NCBI GenBank assembly: GCA_017412265.1
Contig: JAFPYK010000267.1
Coordinates: 1 to 8,362, forward strand
Length of the DNA stretch: 8,362 bases
Source: Lachnospiraceae bacterium
Lineage (GTDB): Bacteria; Bacillota; Clostridia; Lachnospirales; Lachnospiraceae
Direction of reading: 5' to 3'
Part shown: one piece after another, positions 6,454 through 8,362 of the stretch
Layout of the letters: each line of letters opens with the position of its first letter
Position numbering within the stretch: position 1 is the stretch's first letter
Notes under the pieces: generated by a model
Told to the model about the DNA's origin: nothing
Seen by the model: the letters and a program-made list of their open reading frames with translations, nothing else
Database searches by the model: none
Translations under genes and position numbers: made by a program

Positions 6454-6482
6454 ATTATACAAAAGCACAATGTTGATTTCAA
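6454..6482 (-). promoter_or_regulatory. Near-consensus sigma-A promoter of the TIR-MORN/PrsW operon
   Basis: On the minus strand, TTGAAA (6477-6482) is followed after exactly 17 bases by a perfect TATAAT (6454-6459). Transcription would begin near 6447, leaving a leader of about 50 bases. The strength of the match suggests substantial basal expression unless repressed. Confidence 0.85.
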
Positions 6483-6501
6483 GGTGACAAATGGACGGCT
6501 C

Positions 6502-6514
6502 GGGGATCGTGCAG
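6502..6514. repeat. Isolated copy of the 13-bp repeat unit upstream of the TIR-MORN promoter
   Basis: GGGGATCGTGCAG here matches the second unit of the intergenic array (GGGGATCATGCAG, 5315-5327) at 12 of 13 bases, in the same orientation. It lies 20 bases upstream of the -35 hexamer at 6477-6482, a usual place for an operator or activator site. A chance match in GC-rich DNA is possible. Confidence 0.4.
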
Positions 6515-6613
6515 GCCCCGGAGGGAGGCGGCCGCAGCGGCGGGCGTGCTCGTGCTGCATGCCGGGGGGGGAGTTCGCGGAACAGGCCGGGAGTGATCTG
6601 TCAAGCCGGAAAA

Positions 6614-6684
6614 CTACACAAAATAACGATGTTTAATTTAGTGAAATCTACACAATAGACAAATTTCGTAAAGCATTGTATGAT
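6614..6684 (+). promoter_or_regulatory. Promoter of the Tad pilus operon with upstream direct repeats
   Basis: TAGACA (6656-6661, 5 of 6 to consensus) and TATGAT (6679-6684, 5 of 6) are separated by exactly 17 bases. An 8-base direct repeat CTACACAA occurs at 6614-6621 and 6648-6655, 34 bases apart, the second copy touching the -35 hexamer. Such spacing is typical of tandem activator sites. The AT-rich block 6600-6690 stands out from GC-rich surroundings. Confidence 0.6.
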
Positions 6685-7219
6685 AAATACACGCTCAAGG
6701 AAAGGATGTGAGAGAGTTGATTTTCAAGATGTTGTGCTGGCGCTGCTCCTGATTGCGGCCGGTATACGGGACTGCCTGACCGGGCAGATCAGCAACCGGC
6801 TGTGTGTGGCCGGGTGGGCTGCAGGGATCGCGGCGGGCATCGTCCGGAGAGGCGCGACGGGGCTCTGCTTCTGGGCAGGCGGCGCGGTTCCGGCATTTAT
6901 TCTGTTCTTCTTATGTTATCTGTGCGGCGCGGTCGGAGCAGGGGACGTGAAGCTCTTATCCGCGGCGGCCGGCTTCTGCGGCCGTCAGTCCGTGTGGACT
7001 CTGGTATCCGGCACTCTCCTGATCGGCGGAGGGATGTCGGTGATCTGTCTGATCTGCCGTGCGGCGGCAGGTCGTTCTGTGCGAGATCTCGCAGATGATT
7101 TCCAAAATGTTGGCTGGATGAAGGTGCGGACGTGCGGGCACGCCCGGGCTGTATTTGTGATACCCTTGTCACCGGCAATTCTGGGCGCGGTGGTCATGTG
7201 GTGGCTGAAAGGAGGCTGA
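6680..7219 (+). CDS. A24 prepilin peptidase, TadV/CpaA-like
   Basis: This is a small polytopic aspartic protease that removes the leader from pilin precursors at the inner membrane. The longest frame gives 179 residues with hydrophobic segments at about 18-29, 43-54, 62-83, 91-98, 107-127 and 157-174. The two catalytic aspartates are visible: Asp31 in GIRDCLTGQISNR and Asp89 in the hallmark GAGDVKLLSA (86-95). The short form without an N-terminal methylase domain is typical of Tad systems. The start is uncertain. The ATG at 6680 lies within the -10 hexamer of the predicted promoter and has no good ribosome binding site. A strong AAGGAAAGGA (6697-6706) sits further on, but the ATG and TTG near it are out of frame. 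The next in-frame start, GTG at 6734, would give 161 residues beginning at the first membrane helix. Confidence 0.85.
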   Translation: MINTRSRKGCERVDFQDVVLALLLIAAGIRDCLTGQISNRLCVAGWAAGIAAGIVRRGATGLCFWAGGAVPAFILFFLCYLCGAVGAGDVKLLSAAAGFCGRQSVWTLVSGTLLIGGGMSVICLICRAAAGRSVRDLADDFQNVGWMKVRTCGHARAVFVIPLSPAILGAVVMWWLKGG

Positions 7220-7261
7220 CGGCGGCGCCGCGCCTGCGGGCGGACGGCCTGCCTTGATGAT

Positions 7262-8239
7262 TTGAAAGAACCGATTGTAATCTATGACCGGGAGGCCGGG
7301 TACGCCCGGGGCCTCCTGCTGCAGATGGAGAGGATGCATTTCCCGGTGTCGGAGTGCATCGTCCTGACGAAGAAGGAGCTGCTGCGCAAGATTCTTAAGC
7401 GGCCGGTGGAGCTGCTGATCGCCAATGCGGAGGTCCAGGACCTTCTGCCGGGGCATGAGATCCGGTGCGCGGTGCTGCTGACCGAGGGCTCGGTGGCCCG
7501 GGAGGAGAGCGCCTATCCGGCAGTGTACAAGTATCAGTCGATGGAGACGGTGATGAGCGAGGTCCTCTCGATCTACGCCGAGGTGGGCGGCGACGCGATC
7601 ACGCTGCAGTATACCGGGGGAAGTCCGAAGCAGGTGCTGGTGGTCTATTCGCCCTCTTCCGGCCTGTCGCGGTCGATGTTTGCGATGGCGCTCGCGAAGG
7701 AATACGCGAAGACGCGGGAGACGCTGTATCTGCCATTCGAGGCATTTACCGCGGACCAGCTCGTGGACGGGCGCGGAGGGATGTCGGACCTGATCTATTA
7801 TCTGCGGGAGCAGAGCGGGCAGATCGGGCTGCGCATCCAGATGATGGCGCACCGGGAGGGCTTCCTGAGCTATCTCTCCCCGGTCGGGCATTATCTGGAC
7901 GTCAATGAGGCGACCGGCCGGGAGTTCCGATACCTGGTGCAGGAGCTGAAGGAGAACAGCCCGTATGAGATCTGCGTGCTGGAAGTGGGGTATTTCAACC
8001 ACCACGTTGCCCAGCTCATGAATTACGCGGACCAGGTGTATCTGCCGTATCCGGAGATGGAAGGGCCGGACGGCCCGGAGGAGGGCGACCGGCGGATCCA
8101 GGCATTTCAGCGGGCCCTGCTCACGGAGGGCCTGCCGCAGGTGATGTCGAAGATCACGCGGATTCCGATCCCGGTGGGTGAGGTGGACTGGAGCCGCGCG
8201 GAGAAAGTGATTCGGTGCATCCATGATGGAGACGGCTGA
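7262..8239 (+). CDS. TadZ/CpaE-like pilus assembly protein with degenerate P-loop
   Basis: This 325-residue protein probably localises the Tad pilus machine at the membrane. Residues 1-110 look like an atypical receiver domain, beginning KEPIVIYDREAGYARGLL. Residues 123-325 resemble the MinD/ParA-like ATPase domain of CpaE: VLVVYSPSSGLSRSMFAMALAKEYA (125-149) occupies the place of the deviant Walker A KGGxGKT but lacks both lysines, and YEICVLEVGYF (235-245) resembles the Walker B strand. Nucleotide binding is therefore doubtful, as described for several TadZ proteins. The only upstream in-frame start after the previous stop is TTG at 7262, with no clear ribosome binding site; the AAAGGAGG at 7208-7215 is too far away. 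ATG at 7325 is a less likely alternative because it would cut the first strand. It overlaps the next gene. Confidence 0.75.
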   Translation: MKEPIVIYDREAGYARGLLLQMERMHFPVSECIVLTKKELLRKILKRPVELLIANAEVQDLLPGHEIRCAVLLTEGSVAREESAYPAVYKYQSMETVMSEVLSIYAEVGGDAITLQYTGGSPKQVLVVYSPSSGLSRSMFAMALAKEYAKTRETLYLPFEAFTADQLVDGRGGMSDLIYYLREQSGQIGLRIQMMAHREGFLSYLSPVGHYLDVNEATGREFRYLVQELKENSPYEICVLEVGYFNHHVAQLMNYADQVYLPYPEMEGPDGPEEGDRRIQAFQRALLTEGLPQVMSKITRIPIPVGEVDWSRAEKVIRCIHDGDG

Positions 8240-8362
8240 GCGGATCGAGAATCTGCTCTCGCTGGTGCGGGAGAAGATGGGGTTGTCCCTGGGGTGGACG
8301 GATGACCAGGTGCGGGAGATGATCGACGAGGTGCTCCTCGCGCAGAGCGGGGTGCCGGTGGA
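8223..8362 (+). CDS. Probable TadA/CpaF-type secretion ATPase, N-terminal fragment (partial)
   Basis: A frame opens with ATGATG at 8223-8228, overlaps the end of the TadZ-like gene by 17 bases, and remains open to the window end (46 full codons). The fragment METAERIENLLSLVREKMG followed by WTDDQVREMIDEVLLAQ is a charged amphipathic helical stretch of the kind that precedes the hexameric type II/IV secretion ATPase domain in CpaF/TadA proteins. No Walker motifs are inside the window, so identity rests on gene order (TadV, TadZ, TadA) and the helical N-terminus. The ribosome binding site is weak (GAGAAAG at 8201-8207), consistent with translational coupling. Either ATG could be used. Confidence 0.6.
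   Translation, partial: MMETAERIENLLSLVREKMGLSLGWTDDQVREMIDEVLLAQSGVPV

Noticed and set aside
4489..6636. A 715-codon open frame on + running antisense to both the PrsW-type and TIR-MORN genes
   Set aside because: Its product is a Glu/Gly/Arg/Ala-rich sequence without domain pattern, it crosses the intergenic tandem repeat and the TIR promoter, and the opposite strand has two well-supported proteins. It is a by-product of GC-rich codon use.
7169..8224. A 351-codon open frame on - opposite the TadZ-like gene
   Set aside because: Arg/His/Leu-rich shadow product with no recognisable fold; the + frame fits the Tad operon and gene overlaps.

Overview
The window looks like chromosome from an anaerobic Gram-positive Clostridia bacterium, most likely of Lachnospiraceae type. 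This is inferred from the RbsA/RbsC-type sugar ABC transporter, the Firmicutes-style ribosome binding sites and sigma-A-like promoters, the moderately high GC content, and a Tad-type pilus operon with a TadZ-like protein. No rRNA, tRNA, CRISPR array or transposase is visible.

Left part (1-4151, all on +): the 3' end of a gene that looks like a sugar-binding protein, then a strong hairpin and a separate promoter, then a double-domain sugar ABC ATPase (449-1954) that overlaps a membrane permease (1954-2967) by one base. A near-perfect terminator follows. Next comes a separate PfkB-family sugar kinase (3120-4082) with its own ribosome binding site, closed by a second, bidirectional terminator. 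Together these form an uptake and phosphorylation module for a monosaccharide or nucleoside-like substrate. The substrate cannot be read from the sequence.

Middle part (4118-6482, all on -): an apparent two-gene unit reading leftward. It starts from a near-consensus promoter (6454-6482) and ends at the shared terminator. Its first gene encodes a TIR-domain protein with a Pro/Ser/Ala-rich linker and C-terminal MORN repeats. Its second encodes a multi-pass PrsW-type intramembrane metalloprotease homologue. The gap between them holds a degenerate 13-bp tandem repeat (about 5302-5393). One further near-identical unit lies upstream of the operon promoter. This TIR-MORN plus PrsW pair is the least ordinary element here and the best candidate for an undescribed signalling or defence system.

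Right part (6614-8362, on +): divergent from the TIR gene, a promoter leads into the start of a Tad/Flp pilus operon. It has an A24 prepilin peptidase (TadV/CpaA-like), a TadZ/CpaE-like protein whose Walker A motif has decayed, and the N-terminus of what is probably the TadA/CpaF secretion ATPase, cut by the window end. Start codons of the first two Tad genes are uncertain, as explained in their entries.
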